From: Smittium mucronatum
Lineage: Eukaryota; Kickxellomycota; Harpellomycetes; Harpellales; Legeriomycetaceae
Direction: 5' to 3'
Length of the DNA stretch: 26,419 nt
NCBI GenBank assembly: GCA_001953115.1
Contig: LSSL01004904.1
Span: 1-26,419 of the forward strand
The notes beneath the pieces were generated by a model. That model was not told the origin of the DNA. It worked only from the letters and a program-made list of their open reading frames with translations, and ran no database searches. The translations under genes were made by a program, and so were the position numbers. Shown here piece after piece: positions 1-9,790 of this stretch. How positions within the stretch are numbered: position 1 is the stretch's first letter; the number at the start of each line of letters is the position of its first letter.

Positions 1-20
1 ATATATATATATATATATAT
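1..20. repeat. (AT)10 microsatellite at window edge
   Basis: The window opens with ten uninterrupted AT dinucleotides. It may extend beyond the left edge. No function is implied. Confidence 0.9.
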
Positions 21-539
21 GAATTTAGTTATATATTTTGTATCATCCATCTTTGTTTCAATAGTTAACTTAGAGGATCTTTCAGACCAAAGTAATAAAA
101 ATGAGAATTTTTTTAAGAATAATTAGAAATAATCTCAATAATTTCAACCAAAATCAATTATAAAGATTAAATAAAACCCCACCAGAAAAAAATAAAAAAA
201 ATAATTCGTAAGTGGTTCTGATAACAAAAAAAAAATCATTTTTTTGTTATTTGAGGTTAATTATGAAAATTTTGATAATTAAAGATGCTATTTTGATATA
301 TCTATAAAATTTTGAGATATTAAGATATTTTGTATAACTTGAATAAAGCGCAGTAAATTGAAATAATATCCTTTGTTTTAAAATAGCGAAAATTTTCAGG
401 TGAAAGCGAAATTCTCAATTAGACGCGTGTAACTCTAAGTAAATTCATTTTCTCAATTACCAAAATTGCATATACACGTAACCAATTACTATACTACTTT
501 TTACAAAAATTTAAAAAATAAGATTTTATTTTGATAACT
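21..539. other. AT-rich intergenic stretch without a gene
   Basis: No reading frame with recognisable protein content was seen on either strand. The only structure noticed is a short A/T hairpin at about 222-248, where ATAACAAAAAAA is followed a few bases later by TTTTTTTGTTAT. In this composition such hairpins can arise by chance. Confidence 0.6.
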
Positions 540-720
540 ACTTTTCAGTACCGAATTCATAAAATTTAAATTCAATTAAAAAAAAAAGTAAATTTCAATT
601 GGTCACAGTGCATTTAAATTCAAAAAAAGTAAAAATAAATTGTAAAAAAGTACAATAAATTCCAAATTAAGTGATTTGCGTTTGATAAAAATTGAGATCA
701 AAATCGGAAAAAGTTAATTT
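540..720 (+). repeat. Outer left arm of nested inverted repeat
   Basis: This A-rich stretch pairs as an imperfect inverted repeat with about 2360-2540. Both arms, read in the same sense, share CAATTAAAAAAAAAAGTAAA, then CACAGTG, then an AAAAAAGT block, then AATTCCAAA. It also resembles the inner arm at 1356-1535: AATTGGTCACAGTGCATT here, AATTGGCCGTAGTGCATT there. The arms consist of a degenerate unit of roughly 20-25 bp resembling AATTCGAAAAAAGTAAATT. It is probably the terminal region of a long-inverted-repeat (foldback-type) element. No transposase gene is visible between the arms. Confidence 0.6.
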
Positions 721-1299
721 CAATTAAGGATAAGAAATAAAAAGTTATAAAAAAACATGTATAAATTTGTGATACAATCATATGTGATGTGAAGTTAATA
801 TAATAATTGATTATATTAATAAAATCAGCGAATATCTACGCTTCATATTTTTAAAAACTATAACCCCTTGATGATAAAAAAATAAAAACTTCATGTTTCA
901 ATTATTGAAACACATAAAACGAAAAATCCTGTACAATATTAAACTAATGAATTTTGCTAAAAATTATAATAATTAATCTTAACAAAGAGTGTTTAAAAGC
1001 TCATAAACCCACCTTAAATTAATGATTTTTTAATTATACTATACATTATTTTTGTAGATTGTGCTGTAAATAACACACAAAAACCAAACATCATAGCTTT
1101 GAACTTAACAAGCTAAAAAAGTTTGTTTATTTCTCAAAATTGTTTTAAAAGTACATATGATTCTATAAGAAACAATTAATTAAAATAAAAAAAGGCTATG
1201 TACAGCTGATTATATACACGGGATAAATCTTCCTTTAAATTTTATTTATTGAAAAATTTTATAGATAAATAAATGCAACTCTTCAAAGCTGTGCATTAA
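721..1299. other. AT-rich spacer inside the nested inverted repeat
   Basis: This stretch separates the outer left arm from the inner foldback. No coding potential was recognised. It may be the internal part of the outer element or filler sequence. Confidence 0.45.
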
Positions 1300-1880
1300 T
1301 ATACTACATTTTTTCTAATGCAATTTCTAAAACTGTGGAACCAAATAAAAAAAAAGTGAATCCAATTTAGAAAAAGCGAAAGAAAATGAAAAATAAGTAA
1401 AAATGAATTCAAAAAAATTGAATGCGAATTGGCCGTAGTGCATTAAATTAAAGAAAAAGTGAAAGTAAATTCGAAATAGAACGACCAATTACGAAAAAAG
1501 TAAATTCGAATTCAAAAAAAGTAAATCTGAATTCAGTAAAATTAAAAATTTCATAAAATTTTTAATTTTAAGTTTGTGGCTATTTTAGGAACTTGGAGTA
1601 ACATAGCTAAATCTATAGAATCTTTTTACTTTTTCCGATTTGGGTTCACTTCTTTCGAATTCAAGTTTACTTTTTTCGTAGTTGGTCGCTCTATTTCGAA
1701 TTTACTTTAACTTTTTCTTTAATTGGATGAACTACAGCTAATACACATTCACTTTTTTTGGATTGATCTTTACTTATTTTTCATTTGCTTTCACTTTTTC
1801 CGGATTGTATTCACGTTTTTTTATTTTTCCTAATTTTTTCTGAATTTCATTAGAAAAGGTGCGATTAAAGTACAAAATAC
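1300..1880. repeat. Foldback element, ~190-240 bp inverted arms
   Basis: Left arm about 1300-1535 and right arm about 1621-1880 are inverted copies separated by a loop of roughly 85 bp. The best-aligned part is 1356-1535 against 1621-1816. Matching blocks include ATGAAAAATAAGTAAA, AAAGTAAATTCGAAATAGA, and GAACGACCAATTACGAAAA against GAGCGACCAACTACGAAAA. Further out the arms still share a TTTTCTAATG block. The internal motif AAAAAGT(A/G)AA recurs every 20-25 bp, so the arms are themselves repetitive. No open frame or clean target-site duplication was found, so this looks like a non-autonomous foldback or long-TIR MITE. It could also be an inverted duplication of a local satellite. Confidence 0.7.
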
Positions 1881-2359
1881 GTAATTTGATAGTTTAAAAA
1901 TATTATTTTAAACATATTTGTAAAAAATTAGTTTCAGACGTACCCATTTAAAGACATCAGTAATATGAATAAGTAAAAAGCCAGTAAATAATTAAGTCCG
2001 TAATCTACGGTTTGTTAATGAATAAAATTCTAATTGTTTTAACATAACTGACAACCTTTTACTGGCGATTAAAAAATCATAATTTTTAAGCGAAAGAATA
2101 TTTTATAATTATTAAAAAAGGCTAACAGTAACGTAGCAGTAACAGTTACTGTTTAAATATATCTTGTGACTATTTCATTGATTTAATCTATCTTGAGTCT
2201 TTGGTGTTATGATTCAACTCAAAGCATTATATAAATATAGACTTTTCAAAAGACTTTTTAATAAAAAATTATTTTACTCATATAATTAACCCATATTCAT
2301 ATATAAAACAAAAATTTAAGCTTTATAGGACATAGGGTTATGTAAAACTACACTTAATT

Positions 2360-2540
2360 TCATAATTAGGACTTACTTTTTTCTGAACTAAAATCTACTT
2401 ATTTTGGAATTGATTACACTTTATTCCAAATGATTTTCACTTTTTTCGAATTCTTATTCACTGTGTTTGATTTCAATTTACTTTTTTTTTAATTGATTTT
2501 TACACCAGCCAATTAGAAAATACTTTTTCCGAACTTGGTT
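2360..2540 (-). repeat. Outer right arm of nested inverted repeat
   Basis: Read on the minus strand, this arm matches 540-720 block by block (see that entry). Together with the foldback at 1300-1880 it gives a four-arm arrangement of one repeat family over 2 kb. The simplest explanation is one copy inserted in another, but a single larger element with subterminal repeats is also possible. Confidence 0.6.
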
Positions 2541-3950
2541 GTGAAAATGAGTAGTTTAGTTTAGAAAATAGCTAAAAAAATCCCTTTATTTTGCCAAAAG
2601 ACTTATATTTCGTTGGCTGAATTATGATGGAAAATTAAATACTTGCTATAAAAATGAAATAATTTTTTTAAAAAAGAACTTTATTATTTATCCATAAAAA
2701 ATTTATTAAATTATAAGCATAAAATTTGATAATAAAATTTGCTATGTAATTTTCAGAAGAGTAAAATATTTAAATATTTGTTCCTGAAAAGAGCTAAACC
2801 CCATATAAAAACTCTGAAATTGACAAAATAACTCTTAGTTGAATTCCAAAACAAATAGTATATTATGTAATATACAGTTTGAATAATAAAAATACATTAT
2901 TGGTTGAGAACATAATGCCTTAATAAAAAAACTAAAATTAAAAATAATTTACTAGGATTTATAGGATTTATTAATTATTATTAGTTAGAAATATTTGAAA
3001 GTTAAAAAGAATTAAAAAAAAAGTATAAGTGGCTTTTTCAGTTCGGTAACTACTTTTTTTTTTTTGAATGATTAAAAAATATTAGATTATGAGTATTTCT
3101 ATTAACCAAAAATAATTTGGGATATATAGAAATATCTATCGCTTTACTAGTTTTTATTAAAATATATTCTTCCTCTGAAACAACTAGTTTGATTTAAAAT
3201 ATTTTTTTAAAGCCTATATATCGTAAAATTTTATTCTTCATTCTCTCAAAATTATTGTATTTTGTGTTAATAGTCTAAATAGCTATATGGTGACGTGAAG
3301 GGAATTTATTTACTATTTATCGTCGAGAAATTTGCCTACTTTTTTACAAATAATTTTTTTTGATCAATTGATTTTAGAAAAAGTGAATATTACAATCAAA
3401 TTTTTTATTTTTACTATTATTTATTTTATAATCTTGGCTTATAATAGATCGATCTCGTAAACGAAATTCTTTACAGGCCTTCAGTCCTGATACCAGCTAC
3501 ATAGAATAACTGTTTTTTAGAAGAAAAAAAATCCCTATATTTTTGAGCAAGAAACTAAAATTTCCGCACATTTGTGCAAAATGACTCAAAATTTAGCGAT
3601 TTTGCACAATATTAATCTTTTTGCATATTTTTTTTTGTATTGAATAATAATTAAGTATGAAAATTATTCATTTTTGTTCAATCGATATTCCAATACTTTT
3701 AGTGGTGAATAGCATATTAAAATCGTGTTTTCTACACATCCACGATAGAGCCAATATCTTTTTCGGATTTTTTATTATCCACGAAAAATTTTCAGATTTA
3801 TATCCATTGAGAGAAATTGTTTATTAAGGAATATCGGAATACAGTAGATTCCACTTATAGTTCTCATAAACAGCTTTTATTAAGCTTTGAACCCCATATT
3901 TTTATCCTCTGAAATAATTATATTATGCCAGCAGTGTTGTTTTTTACTAT
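2541..3950. other. AT-rich intergenic stretch without a gene
   Basis: No reading frame of convincing length or recognisable content was seen on either strand. Homopolymer A and T tracts are common. I see no RNA gene here. Confidence 0.55.
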
Positions 3951-3952
3951 AT

Positions 3953-4178
3953 AAAATTGGTGATGTCAATATTAACCTATTTAAATTTCGCCTACTAAAT
4001 ATTTCACTTACTTTTTGAAAAATTAGAATAAAATATTAAGAAATGGACGTAAATTCGTATTTTCTAGGAAAACTAGCAATTTATATTTGCACAAAAAATC
4101 TTAATTATGAAAAATAGTTGGATGATCTAGTAGTTAAAATGGGCAGTAGGTCAATGGAACTCACACCTCAAAAATTGG
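3953..4178. mobile_element. MITE copy A with 8-bp target-site duplication
   Basis: The element, about 3961-4170, is flanked by the direct repeat AAAATTGG (3953-3960 and 4171-4178). Its ends are imperfect inverted repeats: one starts TGATGTCAATATTAACCT, and the other, reversed, carries CCATTGACCTACT. The interior is clearly homologous to 18762-18953, sharing ATGGACGTAAATT and then AAAAAATCTTAATTATGAAA followed by AATAGTTGG and GATCTAGTAG. No protein is encoded. A length near 200 bp, terminal inverted repeats and an 8-10 bp duplication fit a non-autonomous DNA transposon, most like Mutator-type (9-11 bp duplications). The superfamily is not proven. Confidence 0.75.
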
Positions 4179-4520
4179 ATATTTAGTTATTTTACTTTTC
4201 ATTGTTTAGAAATTTATTTATAGGAAAATTTAGTGAAAAATATGATTACAACAGCAATAAAATAAATGCAGGCACATAAAAGATTTTTTCAGTAGATTCT
4301 AATTTATTCCTGTTTCAATCCACTGGCTGAGTGCCTAGATGAAAGTTACTTTATGTATATCACCATATATACCCCATCCTGCACTTAATCACTCAGGATA
4401 TGGACTAAGGTTATGCAGTATTGCCAATTAATAAATTTATCAAAGGTCGATTTTGATATTTTAAACTCCGATATTATTGGTAAATATGTACTTGATCTGA
4501 CCAAAGATAAAAAAATAATT
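4179..4520. other. Intergenic, no gene recognised
   Basis: This stretch has slightly more mixed composition than its surroundings around 4310-4440, which may reflect an old, unrecognisable element. No coding or RNA feature could be supported. Confidence 0.4.
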
Positions 4521-5149
4521 CCCCTAAGAGTGAAATATACTGCCGTGGTTTAGGGGCTTAATTTTGTACTTTTCAAAGTACACTAGACCAAAATTTCACA
4601 CAGCGTTGTACTATTCTTGGTTGGGAATAGTGGAGACAGCGCACAGCGATTCGGAGGAAAGCGATTCCAGAGGAGGGACATCTCGAAACAGGGGTAACTG
4701 TTCGTTTAGCACAGCTGAGATATAGTTAGTGCACAAGTCCAGTTTTCGACTGTCTGACGGATATCATGGTCTAACAGCTATTTTTATGACAGCCATGACG
4801 ATCAAACCCACGTTTGGGTAGGAGCCAATTTTTTTTAATCCTGTTAGAAGTAGGCTATGACTAGGAGTTCATTAGCTTCAATTAAATGTTTTCCGCTGGC
4901 AAAGAGTTTAATTCATGACTAAATGTAACCTCAGTTATAAATCTAATTAAAGCAATGTCAGGGGGAGGGGGGCTCTTTTGCTTGTTAGATTGCACCCTTT
5001 TCCTTTAGTTATGCAGCCGGTAATCTGACAGAGGAGCTTATTTTAGTTAGGATAATAGTCTTTTCTATAAGATTTTTTCTTTTTTTCATATTTTTTAGTA
5101 TAGTTTTTAATGCTGTTATCTTACAATAAAATTCCGTGATACAAAAAAA
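4521..5149 (+). mobile_element. PolyA-tailed ~625-bp SINE-like retroelement, full-length copy 1
   Basis: This copy belongs to a repeat family with four members in the window: here, 10478-10789, 19598-19967 and 19977-20602. In its sense direction it starts near CCTAAGAGTGAA and ends in CCGTGATAC followed by an A tract. AATAAA (5125-5130) lies about a dozen bases before the tail. The 5' boundary coincides with that of copy 3, so the unit has a defined start and is not only a truncation product. Interior blocks are more GC-rich than the surroundings and well conserved, for example CCCACGTTTGGGTAGGAGCC and CCGAATCGCTGT (other strand). An A-box-like TGGTTTAGGGG lies near the 5' end, but no convincing B box was seen. 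No conserved protein is evident. Flanks contain similar AATAATT strings, so a target duplication is possible but ambiguous. It could be a SINE, the tail of an unseen LINE, or a retroposed RNA. Confidence 0.7.
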
Positions 5150-5396
5150 GTAATAATTTGTACAAATTGCACATTTTTACTATCCAAACCTTGTATTTCA
5201 TAATAAACTAATTATTTTGGAGAACCAAACAAGAATTTATTTTACAATTTCAGAATTTTTTTCGTGGAATTTTTGTCCTGAATGGGTTAAAAGCGAATCA
5301 TTATCAACATTTATTTTCCTGGATTATTTTTTCTTGTTCTATGAAAAAGGTTTTGATTGTTAGCTCATTGGAATAAAAATAATAATTTATCCGAAG

Positions 5397-5702
5397 GAAT
5401 TATGTTAGAATTAATTTGGCCCTTTGGGACAAAGATTTATTCATATTATACGAAAATAGGTGAAAAATTAAGTGTTACCATCTTATTGGGTAAAACTAAA
5501 CCGAAATATAATTCAATAAAATAAATTGAACTAAAATTTTTTTATGATATGGGCTGTCAAGTACGGCTTAGAGATATCCTTACCATCTTTCATCAAAGGT
5601 TAATTGGAAAGGTTTGCGGGACTTAATATTTCTCCTGTTTTCGTATAATGTGAATTAATCGTCGCCCCAAAGAGCTCGATTAATTCTAACACTATACTTC
5701 AA
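5397..5702. repeat. DIRS internal complementary region and its partner
   Basis: Positions 5624-5702 are the inverted complement of 5397-5476, the outermost part of the element's 3' end. Shared blocks in one sense are ACTTAAT, TTTTCGTATAAT, CCCAAAG and ATTAATTCTAACA. In DIRS elements such an internal complementary region between the last gene and the right terminal repeat templates joining of the two ends during circle formation. Part of it also resembles the outer flank of the other terminal repeat near 9740-9780. This pairing is good evidence that the element is DIRS-like and not Ty3-like. Confidence 0.8.
5430..5610. repeat. DIRS inverted terminal repeat, 3' (low-coordinate) arm
   Basis: Its reverse complement matches 9612-9785. 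The clearest stretch is 5484-5558 against 9660-9735: AGTTTTACCCAATAAGAT, ATTATATTTCG and TTCAATTTATTTTATTG on one side, with a few substitutions on the other. The match continues inward through GGGCTGTCAAGTACGGCTTA (the other copy reads GGGCTGTGAAGTATGGCTTG) and GAGATATC. Identity falls toward the outer edge, so outer boundaries are approximate. Confidence 0.85.
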
Positions 5703-5739
5703 ATAGGATACATATTAAGTAACTTCAAATTATAAAATA

Positions 5740-6720
5740 GACTCAGTAAAGCCATTCCAAGAATTTCTTGTGAGTCGATAATATGTATAGAATGTGGCAT
5801 ACTTTGACCAAAATTCATGTGAAACTATTTTGTCTGTAGATACATCCGAGTTAGAGGCCAGTGTTGCCCCGATCACTCTACCCTTTTTTATGGGTGCCTC
5901 CAAATAACTAATAATGAGAGCAGAAATGCTATGGATTTATCTAGTAATAATTTCTACAAATAATGAATTTTCGCTGTCGCTAATAAATCTGACAAGTCTG
6001 TTTACTGTTCATGACCTATTTTTCGCGTGTGGAGTAGGGCATAGGTTGTGAGCAACTTTTTCAATGTAAAAAGTATAAGCATCTAATGGGTAGAGAATAT
6101 GTTTAGAATTCACACCTATTTGGCATAGTTTTTCTATCGAGCGGCCTCCTATTCTTTTCTTGAGGGCTATTATCAACAATTGAAGACCGCTGTTTTTGAC
6201 TCGACTTCTGGAATCATCGATACGGTGAATTTCACTGTCTCTTAGAAATCCTATCACCGCCAAAAGCCTGCATAGTTAGATGTGAGTTTTTTTGACAGAA
6301 AAGCTGTTTTTCGGTCCCAATTCTCTAAACTGTCTCAAATTCGGCGATATGTCGATTTTTGGTCTTATGGATGATCTTATTGAAGCTTCATCCAAAGTCT
6401 TAAGGGACTCTGAAAACATGGGGTTCTTGGCTATCTTTTCTGGATTGTCGGTAAGCATAAATATAGTGGACTTATATGATCTAATCGTACTGATATTAAA
6501 GTTTTCTTTCATAAAAAATTAGGCTAGGTAATTAATTATTTGAGGTGCGGAAATTGAAGTAATAATATCTTGAGATATTCTCCATTCCAAAAAAAAACTT
6601 TTGGATAGCACTGTATCTGGATCGAAGTTTAATACATCGTTGGTTTGAAAGAATACAGTCAATGGCATAATTTCCTAGATATTGAGTTTCGAGAAAACTC
6701 CGGTGACTTTCCAAGCCATC
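5740..6720 (-). pseudogene. DIRS tyrosine recombinase (integrase) pseudogene
   Basis: Translated minus-strand pieces give a phage-integrase-type recombinase in several frames. The N-terminal core-binding part is at about 6720-6540 (RSRYSAIQKFF) and 6512-6276 (NISTIRSYKSTIFML). The catalytic domain begins with GFLRDSEIHRI near 6250, which holds the first catalytic arginine. The second Arg region reads GRVIGATLASNSDVS near 5860. The nucleophile region reads TYYRLT near 5780. In the DIRS cycle this enzyme recombines the circular DNA copy into the genome. The pieces are split by at least two frame changes, plus a stop near 6265 and one near 5940, so no full-length enzyme can be made. It lies between the RNase H remnant and the internal complementary region. 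Confidence 0.85.
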
Positions 6721-7050
6721 AATTTCCTGTTCTTGTTGTTCAATAGCGGTGATTATCCGCTTCCTGGGTCTGGAATTACCTTTTTTTCCTGTATTATTAT
6801 CGGCTGTGATATTTACGGTGCTATTAAGTATGAGAAAAATATCGCCTACACCCACATCGGATTGAATAAAGTCATTTTTATCCGCTCCCTGTGCAGTTTT
6901 TGAACCACCTGGGTGATGAATTTCCAGTTTGGGCAGCAGTATGGACTGTTAAATTCTGACCAATTGTAAGCTAGTGAGTTCTGAACTACTGCATTGTCGT
7001 ATTGAAACCAACTAAAGTAGACTTTCACTTTATTGTTCAGTTGGTATGCA
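6721..7050 (-). pseudogene. Linker between RNase H and recombinase, broken
   Basis: In the minus orientation this stretch joins the RNase H remnant to the recombinase. The translation is short, frame-shifted and low in recognisable motifs. It may be the former end of the RT polyprotein or the start of the recombinase polypeptide. No separate methyltransferase domain (found in some DIRS elements) could be recognised. Confidence 0.4.
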
Positions 7051-8500
7051 AAAAGATATACTTTTTGGGGCCCATGAAGTGAGTTCAGCTTCAAGAAAAT
7101 TTCCATGGACAGTGAATATTCTGTCTAAGCGGTCAGCCTGTTTGGGTCATCCTCTATATTCAATACTGATGGGACATAAGTCACTTGCGGTATTTCATTC
7201 ATTTCCACACATACATTTCAAATTTCTCCCGAAATTTCCAATAGCTTGGGTGATGTTGTCCCCCCAAACTTCTTCACGTAAAATATAGTTTTCAAGTTGT
7301 CTGAGTATACTAATACTGTCTTCTCTTGAATTATCTGATTTTTAAGGCGTATAATACTGTTTTGGTTTCCTTGGAATTGATATGCATTAATGCCTCTGAT
7401 GAAGTTCATATCCCCGAGTAGCTTCGGAGACCGACTACCATCCCCCAAGCCGAGTCTCCGGACTCTATGAAAATATCCAGCTATGGATTATCTGGTAGGA
7501 ATGAGAGCCCATTCCATTCTCTTAGGTGATTCTTCCTGAGAAATAGATTCTGGATGCTGGCTCCGTTAGAACAACGGTCGACTTCCATGATTTCATACTC
7601 TTCATGGAACAATTATTCAGTTCTAATAAACGGCGTAGCACCAGTTTCTCTGGAAAAAGGGCGATTGACATCGCTTGAGCTTTGTCAATAAAACTCGCTA
7701 AGCATCTCATCGTCGTCTTGCTGGCATTCAGTGGTTTTTTGGCTTCCCCGCGTGAATCCCTGGTCTTTTTTATGGGGACTTTTAACTTCATTTCTCTGGT
7801 GTTGTTCGACATTCCTAGATTTTTTATAAATTGTGACGGAATTATTGATGACTTGGCCTTTTTGACTAGGAATCCAATCTCCAAGAGTTCGAAGTAAATT
7901 ATTACTGTATTGTCTGTGCATACTTTCTTGGTCTCCCCAAGGATCAGCAAATCGTCCAGGTAAGCTCAAACCATCATTCATTTTGACCTGGCTAATTCTA
8001 AAACTGGTAGCAGTGTCTTGGTAAAGGTCAGAGGGCTGAGAGAAAACCCAAAAGAAAGAACCCTGAGTATTAAATGAACGATTTTTTCATTGTAATAGGA
8101 GAAATTTCCTGCACTTCTTGTGTAACATGATGTACATAAATGCATCTTTTAGGGAAAAAAACGCGAGGTAATCCTTCCTATTTATCATGCATCATATAGA
8201 TTTCATGGTTTCCATTATGAAATTCTGCTCGTCTACGTGTGGATTGGGATAATCAAGTCCAGTACAGAACGTAGGCCTCTATTATTCTTCATAATCATGA
8301 AATGTTGGCTGTATAAGCGCGGATTCTGTGGCTGTACTTCCTCTATGGCGCTCATTGCTAACAGTGCCGACACTCCCTTCGTTAGTATGTTGCTCGCTTC
8401 CTTGGTTGAATTCCTCTTGCTCCGCTACGGATGTGATGTAAGCGGAGGACCAACCCAAAAATTTTGGTGATCTTGCCATCGTTGAAAAAAAAAGGTCAAG
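7050..8500 (-). pseudogene. DIRS reverse transcriptase/RNase H pseudogene
   Basis: Minus-strand pieces in alternating frames reproduce a DIRS-type RT followed by RNase H. Near 8280 the string NRGLRSVLDL is the conserved nucleotide-binding region. Near 8040 comes a remnant of the GFSLSPLTF-type motif. At 7962-7951 the catalytic box YLDD is intact and followed by LLILGET. The thumb/connection continues to about 7680 (KKTRDSRGEAKK, LASFIDKAQAMS). RNase H follows, with remnants near 7470 (GDSACRMVVG) and at about 7320-7230 (VYSDNLKTIFYVKKFGG). The enzyme would copy the element's RNA and remove the template. At least four frame changes disrupt it, so it is dead although the polymerase aspartates survive. 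Confidence 0.88.
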
Positions 8501-8573
8501 TAAATGGGGTGGAAGTTTCACCGCAGAAGACGGTGAAACTTCCACTCAATTTATTTGACTCTTTTTTTTCAAC
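8481..8573. repeat. 43-bp-arm hairpin inside the DIRS element
   Basis: Left arm 8481-8523 and right arm 8531-8573 are inverted copies matching at 38 of 43 positions, with a 7-base loop (CAGAAGA). Each arm reads GTTGAAAAAAAA at its outer end and GTGGAAGTTTCACCG at the loop. It lies at the junction between gag-like and RT coding parts, where no frame is open. It may be a tiny palindromic insertion, a local inverted duplication, or a structural RNA signal of the element. Confidence 0.9.
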
Positions 8574-8927
8574 TCTTCTGAGATAGTGAGTGTATGATTC
8601 ACCGCTTTCGGTTTCATGAGGGATTTTTTCTTGAATGGGATCTTGAATCCCTCTTTCACTATGCCCTGAACCCATCGTTTATAGTTGAGCTTGGCTCATG
8701 CCGATTTGAGCATAGCTAGAAGTCCCCCTACAGGGGATCAGAGATTGGTTCTACTGGGTCCCTCTTCCGCGGCCCCTTCCACTAAATTTTTTTTGAATTT
8801 TTTGAGGACAGTTGTTTGGGGCTGGGGTGCTAGCAGTCGAGGTATTTTGCTCCGTTGAAACGTTACTGCTGGTGCTCTCATACAAAACTGACACTTTCTG
8901 GCGCTTACAAAAGTGCTGGATTATTCT
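8574..8927 (-). pseudogene. Degraded gag-to-RT junction of the DIRS element
   Basis: The minus-strand translation between the gag-like frame and the RT contains stops in all frames. It includes a proline/asparagine-rich stretch expected at the end of such gag proteins. No motif could be identified with confidence. Confidence 0.5.
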
Positions 8928-9665
8928 TTAACGAGTCTCAGTTTTCTTGTTTGCGAACAATGGGTCGAAGATAACCTGTTCCATTAGATGCTTTGTTTCT
9001 GTTTCTAATATCTGTTTTAATCTTCCTTGGAGCCCCATTTCCTTGTGGAGGTTGTCCAGTATATTCTGATTAACTGAGGTTACTATATCGGATAGCAAGA
9101 AACCCATAGTATTTGCAAAAGTAATTTTTGGGTCCATAGTAACTGTTATTCCTGGATTATCCCAAATATTCCTAATTACATAATATTTGATTAGCCTAAT
9201 GGCCTGAGCTATAGCAGTCTGAATTGCGTATAGTGTCGAGTCCAATTTCTCTACTGTATTCGAAGTCGAATCGTTCAGCGGTGGTATCTAATAATCCATA
9301 GAACCGGTCTTGAGGCACGTATAAAGAGCGTCCTTGTGATTTTCATCGGATAGATGAGTTCTGAAAAAATCCTCCTCGATAGAAGGCAACGCTCCAGAAA
9401 GTTTTGCATAGACGGAAATTTCAGTGACGGAAGTTCTCGGTGTGACAAACAGGTCCTCCTCCTCGGTTTGGGGCTCCCTTTCACGCATTAACTGACGGAC
9501 TAACTCCGTAAGTTCATTTAACTTGGCGTTTGTATCTTCTGAAACTGTAAATTGTTTTAAATATTTAAATAAAATATTTAGAAAAGAGAAACCTTTATGC
9601 TGGTAGAGTACCTTTGCGAAAGAAAAGATGATAAAGATATCTCCAAGCCATACTTCACAGCCCAC
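8928..9665 (-). pseudogene. DIRS gag-like protein, one internal stop
   Basis: A single frame of about 246 codons runs from 9665 to 8928, interrupted only by a TAG at 9290-9288. The first part has a helical stretch (NAKLNELTELVRQLMRERE) and an acidic patch. The second part reads TLYAIQTAIAQAIR and then GLQGRLKQILETETK, the pattern I associate with the putative gag proteins of fungal DIRS-like elements. It is presumed to bind and package element RNA; this role is inferred for the family. The first residues overlap the terminal repeat, so the true start is uncertain and may lie nearer 9540. Because only one stop interrupts it, this is the best-preserved gene of the element. It has no zinc knuckle. 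Confidence 0.75.
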
Positions 9666-9785
9666 ATCATAAAATTTTTTTAGTTCACTTTATTTTATTG
9701 GATTATATTTCGTTTTAGTTTTACCCAATAAGATTTTAACAGTTAATATGTCTTCTATTTGATTTATAATATAAAAAACTCCGTT
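9612..9785. repeat. DIRS inverted terminal repeat, 5' (high-coordinate) arm
   Basis: This is the inverted partner of 5430-5610. The best match is 9660-9735, and the inner edge carries GGGCTGTGAAGTATGG on the minus strand. The promoter of the element would be expected here by analogy with DIRS-1, but no specific motif is claimed. Confidence 0.85.
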
Positions 9786-9790
9786 CTTAT

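Larger units (their letters stand above)
5395..9790 (-). mobile_element. Degenerate DIRS-type (tyrosine recombinase) retrotransposon
   Basis: This element of about 4.4 kb runs on the minus strand, with its 5' end near 9790. It has the DIRS architecture: inverted terminal repeats (about 5430-5610 and 9612-9785), an internal complementary region near the 3' end, and genes in the order gag-like, RT/RNase H, tyrosine recombinase. DIRS elements replicate by reverse transcription and are thought to integrate through a circular intermediate using the recombinase, so they leave no target duplication; none is seen. Lengths fit the family (DIRS-1 is about 4.8 kb). All three genes carry stops or frameshifts, so the copy is not expected to be autonomous. 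Composition is visibly less AT-rich than the flanks, consistent with a relatively late arrival. Confidence 0.88.

Noticed and set aside
4940..4975. G-rich run as a possible G-quadruplex
   Set aside because: Only two adjacent long G runs are present (GGGGG and GGGGGG), without the four separated runs needed. The segment is part of the SINE-like copy and is not conserved as G-runs in the other copies.
6009..9665. Individual short open frames in the DIRS region as separate genes
   Set aside because: Minus-strand ones are pieces of gag, RT/RNase H or recombinase in broken frames. Plus-strand ones at 6292-6522, 7046-7288, 7682-7897 and 8237-8470 are antisense shadows without recognisable content.
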